Positions 8,193 to 19,956 of a stretch of DNA of 64,000 nucleotides are shown here, in pieces; the first letter of the stretch is position 1, and the number at the start of each line of letters is the position of its first letter. The translations under genes and the position numbers were made by a program. Below the pieces are notes generated by a model. The model ran no database searches. It saw only the letters and a list, made by a program, of their open reading frames with translations, and was not told where the DNA came from. The stretch covers positions 186,001 to 250,000 of the forward strand of contig NZ_CP038452.1 of NCBI RefSeq assembly GCF_004684245.1, given 5' to 3'. Source of the DNA: Thermus caldilimi (GTDB lineage Bacteria > Deinococcota > Deinococci > Deinococcales > Thermaceae).

Positions 8193-10147
8193 TCGCTCCC
8201 ATGGAGAAGCTGGTCCTGGCCGGGCCCAAGGCCAAGGCCCAGGAGCTTCTCCACAGCCTCCAGCAGGCGGGGGTGGTCCACCTGGAAACCCTCCGGGTGG
8301 AAGAGCTGGCCGAGTATCGGCTTTCCCAGGAAGAGCGAGAGGAACTCAGGCGCTGGGAGGGGGTGGCGGCGGGAGCCGAGCATACCCTCACCCTCTTGGG
8401 CCGGGAGATGGAGCCCGCAAGGCCCTTTCCCGATGGGCCAGAGGCGGCGGAAAAGGCCCTTTCCCCCATCCAGGCCCACGCTGAGGGCCTCGCCCGGCAG
8501 AAGCAGGAACTGGAGGAGGAGCTCTCCCTGGCCCAGGCCTACCTGGAACCCTTGGAGAAGCTTGCCGCCATGGCCCAGGGCCTGGACCGAAGCGCCTTCT
8601 TCCGGGTGGTGCCCTTTTTGATCACGGAAAAGGAGCTTTCCCTGGTGGAGGAGGCCTTGAAAAAGGCCCTGGAGGAGCGGTTCATCCTGGCCAGCCAGCC
8701 CTACTCCAAAGGGGTTGCCGGGCTTCTCGTGGTGCACCGCAAGGACCTCGAGGCGGCCAAGGCTGCCCTCTCCCGGGCCGGGGTGGCGGAGTTGCGCCTC
8801 CCTGGCAACTACGGCGACCTTCCCCTAAGCGAGGCCGCCCGCCGGTTGAAGGAGCGGGCCGAGGCTGCCCCCAAGGAGCTTTCCGAGGTGCGCCAGGCCC
8901 TTTACCGGCTGGCCCAGGAGGCCTCCTCCACCCTGCAAAGCCTCTGGACCCGGGCCAAGGACGAGGCGGCCCGGCTTAAGGCCTTGGAAGAGCTGGCCTC
9001 GGGCCGGTTCGGCTTCGCCCTTTTGGGCTACGTGCCGGTGAAGGCCAAGGGCCGGGTGGAGGAGGCCTTGGCCCGCCACAAGGACCAGGTGATCTACGCC
9101 TTTGAGCCGGTGGACGAGCACCACGAGGCGGATCGAGTACCCGTGGCCCTGGACAATCCTCCTTGGGTCAAGCCCTTTGAGCTTCTGGTGAGCTTCCTCA
9201 ACACCCCCAAGTACGGCTCCCTGGACCCCACCCCGGTGGTGCCCCTCTTCTTCCCCTTCTGGTTCGGCATGATCGTGGGGGACATAGGGTATGCCCTTCT
9301 TTTCCTGCTCCTTGGGCGGTGGCTCTCCGGGTTCGTGAAACGGAATGAGCCTCTGGTCATCGACCTTTTTGCCCTGCGACTCAAGCCCGCCGTCATTGGG
9401 AAGCTGGTCTATATCCTCAACTGGATGGTCTTCTGGACGGTGGTCTGGGGCTTCGTCTACGGGGAGTTCTTCGGCACCTTCCTGGAGCACCTGGGGGTGT
9501 TTGGCACCCCTGAGCACCCGGGTCTCATCCCCATCCTCATTCCCCGCATTGACACCGCCAAGACCGCCAACCTGCTTATCCTCCTTTCCGTGGCCTTCGG
9601 GGTGGTCATGGTCTTCTGGGGCCTGGTCTTGAGGGCCTACCTGGGCCTCAAGCACCGCCACATGGGCCACTTCTGGGAGGGCGTGGGGTACCTGGGGGGC
9701 CTGGTGGGCATCCTGGCCCTGGCGGCCTCTTACCTGGGGAACCTCCAGGCTGGGTGGCTGTCTGGGCTCCTGTACTTGGGCTTTGGCGTGTTCTTGCTTG
9801 CGGTTCTCCTGAGCCGTATGTGGCTCATGATCCCGGAGATCTTCACCCAGGCGGGGCACATCCTCTCCCACATCCGTATCTATGCGGTGGGGGCTGCTGG
9901 GGGTATCCTGGCGGGTCTTCTCACCGATGTGGGCTTCGCCCTGGCGGAGCGGATCGGGCTTCTGGGGGTGTTTTTGGGCATCGCTGTGGCGGGGGTTTTG
10001 CATCTCCTCATCCTGCTCCTCACCACCCTGGGCCACATGCTCCAGCCCATCCGTCTTATCTGGGTGGAGTTCTTCACCAAGTTCGGTTTCTACGAGGAGA
10101 ACGGCAGGCCTTACCGGCCGTTCAAGAGCGTCCGCGAGACGCTTTAG
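8189..10147 (+). CDS. atpI: V/A-type ATP synthase membrane subunit I
   Basis: A 652-residue subunit I (a-subunit homologue). The N-terminal half is soluble with long coiled coils (residues about 80-300) and connects to the peripheral stalks. The C-terminal half holds seven or eight transmembrane segments starting near FFPFWFGMIVGDIGYALLF. The segment ILSHIRIYAVG carries the membrane arginine expected at the interface with the L ring, where it forms the proton half-channels. The start overlaps the end of atpG; atpL follows after 12 bases with a GGAGGG ribosome site. Confidence 0.93.
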   Translation: MIAPMEKLVLAGPKAKAQELLHSLQQAGVVHLETLRVEELAEYRLSQEEREELRRWEGVAAGAEHTLTLLGREMEPARPFPDGPEAAEKALSPIQAHAEGLARQKQELEEELSLAQAYLEPLEKLAAMAQGLDRSAFFRVVPFLITEKELSLVEEALKKALEERFILASQPYSKGVAGLLVVHRKDLEAAKAALSRAGVAELRLPGNYGDLPLSEAARRLKERAEAAPKELSEVRQALYRLAQEASSTLQSLWTRAKDEAARLKALEELASGRFGFALLGYVPVKAKGRVEEALARHKDQVIYAFEPVDEHHEADRVPVALDNPPWVKPFELLVSFLNTPKYGSLDPTPVVPLFFPFWFGMIVGDIGYALLFLLLGRWLSGFVKRNEPLVIDLFALRLKPAVIGKLVYILNWMVFWTVVWGFVYGEFFGTFLEHLGVFGTPEHPGLIPILIPRIDTAKTANLLILLSVAFGVVMVFWGLVLRAYLGLKHRHMGHFWEGVGYLGGLVGILALAASYLGNLQAGWLSGLLYLGFGVFLLAVLLSRMWLMIPEIFTQAGHILSHIRIYAVGAAGGILAGLLTDVGFALAERIGLLGVFLGIAVAGVLHLLILLLTTLGHMLQPIRLIWVEFFTKFGFYEENGRPYRPFKSVRETL

Positions 10148-10159
10148 GGAGGGAAAGAG

Positions 10160-10459
10160 ATGAAGAAGCTTCTGGTTACGGTTCTGGTGGCGGTTTTCGG
10201 CGCTCTGGCTTTTGCGGCGGAGGAGGCGGCGGCCTCCGGGGGCTTGGACCGAGGCCTTATCGCCGTGGGGATGGGCCTGGCGGTGGGCCTGGCGGCTTTG
10301 GGTACCGGTGTGGCCCAGGCCCGCATCGGTGCGGCGGGCGTGGGGGCCATCGCCGAGGACCGGAGCAACTTCGGTACCGCCCTGATCTTCCTCCTCCTGC
10401 CCGAGACGCTGGTGATCTTCGGCCTTCTCATCGCCTTCATCCTGAACGGCAAGCTGTAA
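10160..10459 (+). CDS. atpL: V/A-type ATP synthase proteolipid subunit L (K)
   Basis: A 99-residue precursor: a cleavable-looking signal segment (about residues 1-25, MKKLLVTVLVAVFGALAFA) followed by a two-helix proteolipid of about 75 residues. Helix 1 is the glycine-rich VGMGLAVGLAALGTG; helix 2 carries the ion-binding glutamate in LLLPETLVIFG. This is the Thermus arrangement, in which 12 copies form the rotor ring that carries protons. A terminator-like hairpin follows, which may keep this subunit in excess over the downstream ones. Confidence 0.95.
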   Translation: MKKLLVTVLVAVFGALAFAAEEAAASGGLDRGLIAVGMGLAVGLAALGTGVAQARIGAAGVGAIAEDRSNFGTALIFLLLPETLVIFGLLIAFILNGKL

Positions 10460-10470
10460 GGGGTTTTTAG

Positions 10471-10501
10471 GGCCCTGCCCCTTGTGGGGTGGGGCCTTTT
10501 T
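10471..10501 (+). terminator. Intra-operon attenuator hairpin between atpL and atpE
   Basis: An 11-bp stem (10471-10481 with 10486-10496, two G-U pairs) with the loop TTGT is followed by five T residues (10497-10501) and then by the atpE ribosome site AAGGAGG. It has the form of an intrinsic terminator inside the operon, so partial read-through is inferred. Confidence 0.75.
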
Positions 10502-10514
10502 CCAAGGAGGGCAG

Positions 10515-11081
10515 ATGTCCAAACTGGAAGCCATTTTGAGCCAGGAGGTGGAGGCGGAGATCCAGACCGTCCTGCAAGAGGCCAAGGCCAAGGCGGAGAC
10601 CCTGAAGTCCGAGGCCAAGGCCAAGGCCGAGGGCTTGCTTGCCGCCAAGAAGCGGGCCCTCGAGGCCAGCCTTCAGGCCGCCATCCGCCGGGCAGAAAGC
10701 GCCGGGGAACTCCTCCTGGCCACAGCCCGTACCGAGGCCAAGGGGGAGGTGCTCTCCCAGGTGAAGGCCAAGGTGGAGGAGGCCCTCAGGGCCTTGCCGG
10801 ATAGCCCCGAATGGCCTCAGGTGTTGCGGAAGCTGGCCGAGGAGGCCCTTCTGGCCTTGGGCGAGCCCGAGGCCCTGGCCTCCCATCCGGACAATCTTCC
10901 CCACCTGGAGGGCCTGGCGCGGGAGCGGGGCCTGGAGCTTAGGGCCGACCCTGCCCTGCGCCTCGGGGTGAGGGCCATCGGCAAGGGGGGCAGGACCCAG
11001 GTGGAGAACGCCCTGTTAAGCCGTCTGGACCGGGCCTGGGATGCCCTTTCCTCCAAGGTGGCCCAGCTGCTGTGGGGCTAG
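10515..11081 (+). CDS. atpE: V/A-type ATP synthase subunit E
   Basis: A 188-residue peripheral stalk subunit: an N-terminal coiled coil (about residues 1-100, SQEVEAEIQTVLQEAKAKAE) and a C-terminal globular domain ending in LSRLDRAWDALSSKVAQLLWG that binds the top of the A3B3 head. The ATG at 10515 is used because AAGGAGG (10504-10510) lies just upstream; the frame is open further 5' but that part contains the hairpin. Only 3 bases separate it from atpC. Confidence 0.92.
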   Translation: MSKLEAILSQEVEAEIQTVLQEAKAKAETLKSEAKAKAEGLLAAKKRALEASLQAAIRRAESAGELLLATARTEAKGEVLSQVKAKVEEALRALPDSPEWPQVLRKLAEEALLALGEPEALASHPDNLPHLEGLARERGLELRADPALRLGVRAIGKGGRTQVENALLSRLDRAWDALSSKVAQLLWG

Positions 11082-11084
11082 GAC

Positions 11085-12056
11085 ATGGCGGACGACTTCG
11101 GCTACCTAAACGCCCGGGTGCGGGCCAGGAGGAGCACCCTCCTCAAGGAGAGCTTCTTTCAGGAGGCCTTGGACCTTTCCTATCCCGATTTTCTGCGCCT
11201 GCTTTCCGAGAGCGTCTACGGCCAGGACCTAGCCGGCCAGGGCCTTCCCGAGGTGGACCGGGCCATCGCCCTCACCCAGGCCCGGTTGGTGGGGGACCTG
11301 GCGGGGTTGGTCACGGGGGAGGCTCGGGAGGCGGTGCGGCTTCTCCTCCTCAGAAACGACCTCGCCAACCTGCAAGCCGTCCTCCGGGCCAAGGCCACGG
11401 GGAGGCCCTTTGAGGAGGTGGTGCTTCTCCCGGGCACCTTGAAGGAAGCCCTTTGGCGGCAGGCCTACGAGGCCCAGGATGCGGCGGGGATGGCCCAGGT
11501 GCTTTCCGTGCCCGGCCATCCCCTGGCCCGGGCCTTGAGGTCGGTGCTCCGGGAAACCCAGGACCTGGCGCGCATCGAAGCCCTTTTGGCCAAGCGCTTC
11601 TTTGAAGGGGTGGCCAAAGCCTCCAAGGCCCTGGAGGAGACGGCCCTGAGGGATTACCTGGCCCTCGAGGTGGATGCGGAGAACCTGCGCACCGCCTTCA
11701 AGCTCCAGGGGCAGGATGTGCCGGTGGAAACCGTCTTCATACGGGGTGGGCGGTTCGTGGACAGGGTGCGCTTCGCCCGGCTCCTCGAGGGGGATTACGC
11801 CGTCTTGGACGAGCTTTCGGGCACTCCCCTCGCTTCCTTGGCGGGCGCTCGAGACCTGAAGGAACTGGAGCGGAGGCTCAGGTGCCTCCTCCTTAGGGAG
11901 GCCCGGAAGGGGGCCGCCGATCCCTTGGGCGTGGGTTTGGTGCTGGCCTATGTGAAGGAAAGGGAGTGGGAGGCGGTACGGCTTAGGCTTTTAGCCAGGC
12001 GAGCTTACTTCGGGCTTCCCCGCTCTAGGGTGGAGGAGGAGGTGGTCTGCCCATGA
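11085..12056 (+). CDS. atpC: V/A-type ATP synthase subunit C
   Basis: A 323-residue, all-helical subunit that forms the funnel-shaped socket linking the central rotor D/F to the L ring. The N-terminus DFGYLNARVRARRSTLL and the aspartate/arginine-rich helical repeats match the archaeal/Thermus C (d) subunit, and the length equals that of the known Thermus protein. The atpF start codon overlaps its stop (ATGA). Confidence 0.92.
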   Translation: MADDFGYLNARVRARRSTLLKESFFQEALDLSYPDFLRLLSESVYGQDLAGQGLPEVDRAIALTQARLVGDLAGLVTGEAREAVRLLLLRNDLANLQAVLRAKATGRPFEEVVLLPGTLKEALWRQAYEAQDAAGMAQVLSVPGHPLARALRSVLRETQDLARIEALLAKRFFEGVAKASKALEETALRDYLALEVDAENLRTAFKLQGQDVPVETVFIRGGRFVDRVRFARLLEGDYAVLDELSGTPLASLAGARDLKELERRLRCLLLREARKGAADPLGVGLVLAYVKEREWEAVRLRLLARRAYFGLPRSRVEEEVVCP

Positions 12057-12373
12057 AGATCGCGGTGATCGCCGATCCCGAGGCGGCGCAGGGGTTTCGG
12101 CTGGCGGGCCTCGAGGCCTACGCCGCCACCTCGGCAGAGGAAGCCCGGGCCCGGCTGGAAAACCTGGTCCAGGCCGGAGGCTACGCCTTAGTGGCCGTGG
12201 ACCAGGGGCTTTTGCCGGAGCCGGAGAAGGCGGTGGAGCGGCTCATGCGGGGCAAGGACCTGCCGGTCCTCCTCCCCATCGCCGGCCTCAGCGAGGCTTT
12301 CCAAAACCCCGACGTGGAAGGTTACATGCGCGAGCTGGTGCGGAGGACCATCGGCTTCGACATCAAGCTGTAG
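12053..12373 (+). CDS. atpF: V/A-type ATP synthase subunit F
   Basis: A 106-residue Rossmann-like protein (MKIAVIADPEAAQGFRLAGL, then YALVAVDQGLLP) ending with the basic/helical tail VRRTIGFDIKL. It binds subunit D in the central rotor shaft and in Thermus changes conformation to tune ATPase activity. Translationally coupled to atpC; atpA starts 12 bases later behind a GGAGGGAAG ribosome site. Confidence 0.92.
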   Translation: MKIAVIADPEAAQGFRLAGLEAYAATSAEEARARLENLVQAGGYALVAVDQGLLPEPEKAVERLMRGKDLPVLLPIAGLSEAFQNPDVEGYMRELVRRTIGFDIKL

Positions 12374-12385
12374 AATGGAGGGAAG

Positions 12386-14122
12386 ATGATCCAAGGCGTG
12401 ATCGAGAAGATCGCGGGCCCGGCGGTGATCGCCAAGGGCATGACCGGGGCCCGCATGTACGACATCTGCAAGGTGGGCCACGAGGGCCTGGTGGGGGAGA
12501 TCATCCGCCTGGACGGGGACACCGCCTTCGTCCAGGTCTACGAGGACACCTCTGGCCTTAAGGTGGGGGAGCCCGTGGTGTCCACGGGCCTCCCCCTGGC
12601 GGTGGAGCTGGGCCCGGGGATGCTCAATGGCATCTACGACGGCATCCAGCGACCTCTGGAGCGCATCCAGGAGAAGACCGGCATCTACATCACCCGGGGC
12701 GTGGTGGTTCACGCCCTGGACCGGGAGAAAAAGTGGGCCTGGACCCCCAGGGTGAAGCCGGGGGACGAGGTGCGGGGAGGCATGGTGCTCGGCACCGTGC
12801 CCGAGTTCAACTTCACCCACAAGATCCTGGTGCCCCCGGACGTGAAGGGTCGGGTCAAGGAGGTGAAGCCCGCCGGGGAGTACACGGTGGAGGAGCCGGT
12901 GGTGGTCCTGGAGGATGGCACCGAGCTCAAGATGTACCACACCTGGCCCGTGCGCCGCGCTAGGCCCGTGCAGAGGAAGCTGGACCCCAACACCCCCTTC
13001 CTCACGGGCATGCGCATCCTGGACGTCCTCTTTCCCGTGGCCATGGGGGGGACCGCTGCCATCCCGGGCCCCTTTGGCAGCGGCAAGACCGTGACCCAGC
13101 AGTCCCTGGCCAAGTGGTCCAACGCCGACGTGGTGGTCTACGTGGGCTGCGGGGAGCGGGGCAACGAGATGACCGACGTCTTGGTGGAGTTCCCCGAGCT
13201 CACCGACCCCAAGACGGGCGGGCCCCTCATGCACCGCACCGTGCTCATCGCCAACACCTCCAACATGCCCGTGGCCGCCCGGGAGGCCAGCATCTACGTG
13301 GGGGTGACCATCGCCGAGTACTTCCGCGACCAGGGCTTCGCCGTTGCCCTCATGGCCGACTCCACCAGCCGATGGGCGGAGGCCCTGCGGGAGATCTCCA
13401 GCCGCCTCGAGGAGATGCCCGCAGAAGAAGGTTACCCCCCTTACCTGGCCGCCCGGCTGGCCGCCTTCTACGAGCGCTCGGGCAAGGTCATCACCCTGAA
13501 TGGGGAGGAGGGGGCCGTGACCATCGTGGGGGCCGTTTCCCCTCCCGGCGGCGACATGTCCGAGCCCGTGACCCAGTCCACCCTGCGCATCGTGGGGGCC
13601 TTCTGGCGCCTGGACGCTTCCTTGGCCTTCCGCCGCCACTTCCCGGCCATCAACTGGAACGGCTCCTACTCCCTCTTCACCGGGGCCTTGGACCCCTGGT
13701 ATCGGGAGAACGTGGCCAAGGACTACCCCGAGCTCCGGGACGCCATCTCCGAGCTCCTGCAGCGGGAGGCGGGCCTGCAGGAGATCGTGCAGCTCGTGGG
13801 CCCCGATGCCCTGCAGGACGCGGAGCGCCTGGTCATCGAGGTGGGGCGCATCATCCGCGAGGACTTCCTGCAGCAGAACGCCTACCACGAGGTGGACGCC
13901 TACTGCTCCATGGGCAAGGCCTATGGCATCATGAAGATGATCCTCACCCTCTACAAGGAGGCGGAGGCCGCCATCCGGCGGGGCATCACCATCGACGAGA
14001 TCCTGGCCCTGCCCGTCATCGAGCGCATTGGTCGGGCCCGCTACGTGAGCGAGGAGGAGTTCCCCCGCTACTTTGAGGCGGCCATGGGGGAGATTGAGGG
14101 GGCCTTCAAGGCCCTGGCCTAA
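12386..14122 (+). CDS. atpA: V/A-type ATP synthase catalytic subunit A
   Basis: A 578-residue catalytic subunit. It has the N-terminal beta-barrel, the bulge domain typical of V/A-type A subunits (about residues 110-190), the Walker A motif GPFGSGKT near residue 229, the catalytic glutamate region [13 protein letters not shown], the Walker B region and [17 protein letters not shown]. Full length and without an intein, which some archaeal and yeast homologues carry at the P-loop. In Thermus the enzyme mainly makes ATP from the respiratory proton gradient. atpB follows after 9 bases. Confidence 0.97.
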   Translation: MIQGVIEKIAGPAVIAKGMTGARMYDICKVGHEGLVGEIIRLDGDTAFVQVYEDTSGLKVGEPVVSTGLPLAVELGPGMLNGIYDGIQRPLERIQEKTGIYITRGVVVHALDREKKWAWTPRVKPGDEVRGGMVLGTVPEFNFTHKILVPPDVKGRVKEVKPAGEYTVEEPVVVLEDGTELKMYHTWPVRRARPVQRKLDPNTPFLTGMRILDVLFPVAMGGTAAIPGPFGSGKTVTQQSLAKWSNADVVVYVGCGERGNEMTDVLVEFPELTDPKTGGPLMHRTVLIANTSNMPVAAREASIYVGVTIAEYFRDQGFAVALMADSTSRWAEALREISSRLEEMPAEEGYPPYLAARLAAFYERSGKVITLNGEEGAVTIVGAVSPPGGDMSEPVTQSTLRIVGAFWRLDASLAFRRHFPAINWNGSYSLFTGALDPWYRENVAKDYPELRDAISELLQREAGLQEIVQLVGPDALQDAERLVIEVGRIIREDFLQQNAYHEVDAYCSMGKAYGIMKMILTLYKEAEAAIRRGITIDEILALPVIERIGRARYVSEEEFPRYFEAAMGEIEGAFKALA

Positions 14123-14131
14123 GGAGGGAAG

Positions 14132-15565
14132 ATGGACCTTCTGAAGAAGGAGTACACGGGCATCACCTACATCTCGGGGCCTCTCCTCTTCGTGGAGAAC
14201 GCCAAGGACCTGGCCTACGGGGCCATCGTGGACATCAAGGACGGCACCGGCCGGGTCCGCGGCGGTCAGGTGATTGAGGTTTCCGAGGAGTACGCGGTCA
14301 TCCAGGTGTTTGAGGAGACCACGGGGCTGGACCTGGCCACCACCAGCGTGAGCCTGGTGGAGGATGTGGCCCGGCTTGGGGTTTCCAAGGAAATGCTGGG
14401 CCGGCGCTTCAACGGGATCGGCAAGCCCATCGACGGCCTGCCCCCCATTACCCCGGAAAAGCGCCTCCCCATCGTGGGCCTGCCCCTGAACCCCGTGGCC
14501 CGCAGGAAGCCGGAGGAGTTCATTCAGACCGGCATTTCCACCATCGACGTGATGAACACCCTGGTCAGGGGGCAGAAGCTCCCCATCTTCTCCGGCTCGG
14601 GCCTTCCCGCCAACGAGATCGCCGCCCAGATTGCCCGCCAGGCCACGGTGCGCCCCGACCTCTCCGGGGAGGGGGAGAAGGAGGAGCCCTTCGCGGTGGT
14701 CTTCGCCGCCATGGGCATCACCCAGCGGGAGCTCTCCTACTTCATCCAGGAGTTCGAGCGCACCGGGGCCCTAAGCCGCTCCGTCCTCTTCCTGAACAAG
14801 GCGGACGACCCCACCATCGAGCGCATCCTCACCCCCCGCATGGCCCTCACCGTGGCGGAGTACCTGGCCTTTGAGCACGACTACCACGTGCTGGTTATCC
14901 TCACGGACATGACCAACTACTGCGAGGCCCTGCGGGAGATCGGGGCGAGCCGCGAGGAGATCCCCGGCCGGCGCGGATACCCGGGCTACATGTACACGGA
15001 CCTGGCCACCATCTACGAGCGGGCCGGGGTGGTGGTGGGCAAGAAGGGGTCCGTGACCCAGATCCCCATCCTCTCCATGCCCGACGACGACCGCACCCAC
15101 CCCATCCCCGACCTCACTGGGTACATCACCGAGGGGCAGATCCAGCTCTCCCGGGAGCTCCACCGCAAGGGCATCTACCCGCCCATTGACCCTCTGCCCT
15201 CCCTCTCCCGGCTCATGAACAACGGGGTGGGCAAGGGCAAGACCCGGGAGGACCACAAGCAGGTTTCCGACCAGCTCTACTCCGCCTACGCCAACGGGGT
15301 GGACATCCGCAAGCTGGTGGCCATCATCGGCGAGGACGCCCTCACCGAGAACGACCGCCGCTACCTGCAGTTCGCCGACGCCTTTGAGCGGCATTTCATC
15401 AACCAGGGCCAGCAGAACCGCTCCATTGAGGAGAGCCTGCAGATCGCCTGGGCCCTCCTCTCCATGCTGCCCCAGGGGGAGCTCAAGCGGATTTCCAAGG
15501 ACCACATCGGCAAGTACTACGGGCAGAAGCTGGAGGAGATCTGGGGTGCTCCCCAGGCCCTTTAG
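14132..15565 (+). CDS. atpB: V/A-type ATP synthase non-catalytic subunit B
   Basis: A 477-residue nucleotide-binding homologue of subunit A. It shows the family traits [17 protein letters not shown] and [14 protein letters not shown], where the Walker A lysine and threonine are absent, consistent with its regulatory, non-hydrolysing role in the A3B3 hexamer. The arginine-finger region [15 protein letters not shown] is intact. The ribosome site is AAGGAGGGAAG. Confidence 0.96.
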   Translation: MDLLKKEYTGITYISGPLLFVENAKDLAYGAIVDIKDGTGRVRGGQVIEVSEEYAVIQVFEETTGLDLATTSVSLVEDVARLGVSKEMLGRRFNGIGKPIDGLPPITPEKRLPIVGLPLNPVARRKPEEFIQTGISTIDVMNTLVRGQKLPIFSGSGLPANEIAAQIARQATVRPDLSGEGEKEEPFAVVFAAMGITQRELSYFIQEFERTGALSRSVLFLNKADDPTIERILTPRMALTVAEYLAFEHDYHVLVILTDMTNYCEALREIGASREEIPGRRGYPGYMYTDLATIYERAGVVVGKKGSVTQIPILSMPDDDRTHPIPDLTGYITEGQIQLSRELHRKGIYPPIDPLPSLSRLMNNGVGKGKTREDHKQVSDQLYSAYANGVDIRKLVAIIGEDALTENDRRYLQFADAFERHFINQGQQNRSIEESLQIAWALLSMLPQGELKRISKDHIGKYYGQKLEEIWGAPQAL

Positions 15566-15601
15566 GCCCCGTCCGGGGGTCCCCGGTAAGGAGGTGCTGT
15601 C

Positions 15602-16273
15602 GTGAGCCAAGTGAGCCCCACCCGCATGAACCTCCTGCAGCGGCGCGGCCAGTTGCGCCTGGCGCAGAAGGGGGTGGACCTCCTCAAGAAGAAGCGGGAT
15701 GCCCTGGTGGCGGAGTTCTTCGGCCTGGTCAAGGAGGCCTTGGAGGCCCGTAAGGCCCTGAACCGGGCGGCCCAGGAGGCCTATGGGGCCTTGCTTCTCG
15801 CCCAGGCCTTTGACGGGCCGGAGGTGGTGTCCGGGGCAGCCTTGGGGGTGAGGCCCCTCGAGGAGGTGCAGGCGGAGGTGGAAAACGTCTGGGGGAGCAA
15901 GGTGCCGAGGCTCAAGGCCACCTTCCCCGACGGGGCCTTGCTCTCCCCGGTGGGCACCCCGGCCTACACCCTGGAAGCCGCCCGGGCCTTCCGCCGCTAC
16001 GCCGAGGCCTTGATCCAGGTGGCCAACACGGAAACCCGCCTGAAAAAGATCGGGGAGGAGATCAAGAAGACCACCCGACGGGTGAACGCCCTGGAGCAGG
16101 TGGTGATCCCCGGGATCCGGGGCCAGATCCGCTTCATCCAGCAGGTGCTAGAGCAGAGAGAGCGGGAGGACACCTTCCGACTGAAGCGCATCAAGGGCAA
16201 GATCGAGGCCCGGGAGGCGGAGGCGGAAGGGGGTCGGCCAAACCCCCAGCTGGAGATCGGGGCAGGGCTTTAG
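15602..16273 (+). CDS. atpD: V/A-type ATP synthase central shaft subunit D
   Basis: A 223-residue coiled-coil rotor subunit. The N-terminal helix (SPTRMNLLQRRGQLRLAQKG) and the C-terminal helix (NALEQVVIPGIRGQIRFIQQ) pair to form the shaft inside A3B3, the counterpart of F-type gamma. The start is GTG at 15602 with GGAGG 8 bases upstream. Last gene of the operon; a strong bidirectional hairpin follows. Confidence 0.95.
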   Translation: MSQVSPTRMNLLQRRGQLRLAQKGVDLLKKKRDALVAEFFGLVKEALEARKALNRAAQEAYGALLLAQAFDGPEVVSGAALGVRPLEEVQAEVENVWGSKVPRLKATFPDGALLSPVGTPAYTLEAARAFRRYAEALIQVANTETRLKKIGEEIKKTTRRVNALEQVVIPGIRGQIRFIQQVLEQREREDTFRLKRIKGKIEAREAEAEGGRPNPQLEIGAGL

Positions 16274-16290
16274 CGCATTCCTAGAGGGGT

Positions 16291-16322
16291 AAAAAAGGCC
16301 CCGGGTGATCACCCGGGGCCTT
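16291..16322. terminator. Bidirectional terminator between atpD and acnA
   Basis: A perfect 28-bp palindrome (16295-16322, centre TGATCA) is preceded by six A residues on the plus strand, which become a U run for transcripts coming from acnA. It clearly suits the minus-strand gene. For atpD there is a stem but only a short T tail. Confidence 0.8.
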
Positions 16323-16332
16323 GCACGCTTCC

Positions 16333-19038
<2,706 letters not shown>

Positions 19039-19200
19039 GGCTGCTCCTTTCCCTTCCCCCTTTCTAAACCACACCCAGCAGGTTGCAAACCCCAGTGCCC
19101 AGGCGCCAAAGCCGGGGTTTCAGATGGGTGCGAGTTTTAGGGGAAAGTGTTCCGAGGGGGGGCGCCCGCCCCGGCCATTTCCACTATATCACCTTGGCCC

Positions 19201-19953
19201 TCAGCGGTGGGCTTGGGGCGGGGCAGGGGCCTCCAGGCCCAGGCCTTCCAAGAAAAGCAGGACCTCCTCCTGGATCTCCCGCCATAGGGCTTCCCGGGGT
19301 CTTCGGGCGGGCCGGTCCCCCTTCTGGGGGCCATAGGCGCCAAAGCCCGCATGGTTTAGCCCCTCCACGAAGACCACCCGGGCGTTTTTGGGGAGGAGCC
19401 GGGCCTTTTCCCGGGCTTTTTCCGGGGGGAGAAGGCCGTCTTCCGTGCCGAAAAGGGCCAGGACGGGAAAGTTTTCCTGGGAAAGGTCCTTTTCTGGGTA
19501 GCTGGCGAAGAGGATAAGGGGAAGCCCTTCCGAGGCGGCCAGCTCTGCCGCCGCCACCCCGCCCAGGCTGTGTCCACCCACTACCAAGGGGAGGGTGGGG
19601 TGGGCGGCCTTAGCCTCCAAGGCCCGTTCCTTGCCCAAGAGGGCGATCCCCGAGGGCACCTTCAGAAGGACCACCAGGTACCCCGCCTCCGCCACCGGGG
19701 CCAGGACCGGGGCGTAGGCCAAGGGTTCCACCCGGGCCCCGGGGTAGAAGGCCAAAAGGGCCGTGGGGGCTCTGGGGATGAGCTCTAGGCCGTAAGAGGC
19801 CTCCCGCACCTCGAGGCCAGCTTGCTTCAAGGCCTCCTGGGCCACGGCCTCCGCCTTTAAGGGCCTGAGGAAATAGTGGGCTACCCCGGCCACGGCCAGG
19901 GCCAGGAGGAAGGCTGCCACCAGGAAGAGGAGAAGGAGCTTTTTGGCGCTCAT
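19201..19953 (-). CDS. Membrane-anchored alpha/beta hydrolase
   Basis: A 250-residue protein with an N-terminal membrane anchor or signal (about residues 5-27, LLLLFLVAAFLLALAVAG) followed by a small alpha/beta-hydrolase domain with nucleophile motif GGHSLGG, acid region LFGTEDGLLP and late histidine in GLNHAGFGAYG. It resembles the dienelactone-hydrolase-like alpha/beta hydrolases, probably acting outside the membrane. It is the last gene of the RND efflux operon, 3 bases after the transporter gene, which suggests a role in envelope function or detoxification. Substrate unknown. Confidence 0.75.
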   Translation of the reverse strand: MSAKKLLLLFLVAAFLLALAVAGVAHYFLRPLKAEAVAQEALKQAGLEVREASYGLELIPRAPTALLAFYPGARVEPLAYAPVLAPVAEAGYLVVLLKVPSGIALLGKERALEAKAAHPTLPLVVGGHSLGGVAAAELAASEGLPLILFASYPEKDLSQENFPVLALFGTEDGLLPPEKAREKARLLPKNARVVFVEGLNHAGFGAYGPQKGDRPARRPREALWREIQEEVLLFLEGLGLEAPAPPQAHR

Positions 19954-19956
19954 GGA

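Noticed and set aside
8825-10648. 607-codon minus-strand frame across atpI and atpL
   Set aside because: Antisense shadow; low-complexity His/Gln/Pro-rich translation and no ribosome site.
12188-13888. 566-codon minus-strand frame across atpA
   Set aside because: Antisense to the catalytic subunit gene and without protein-like features.
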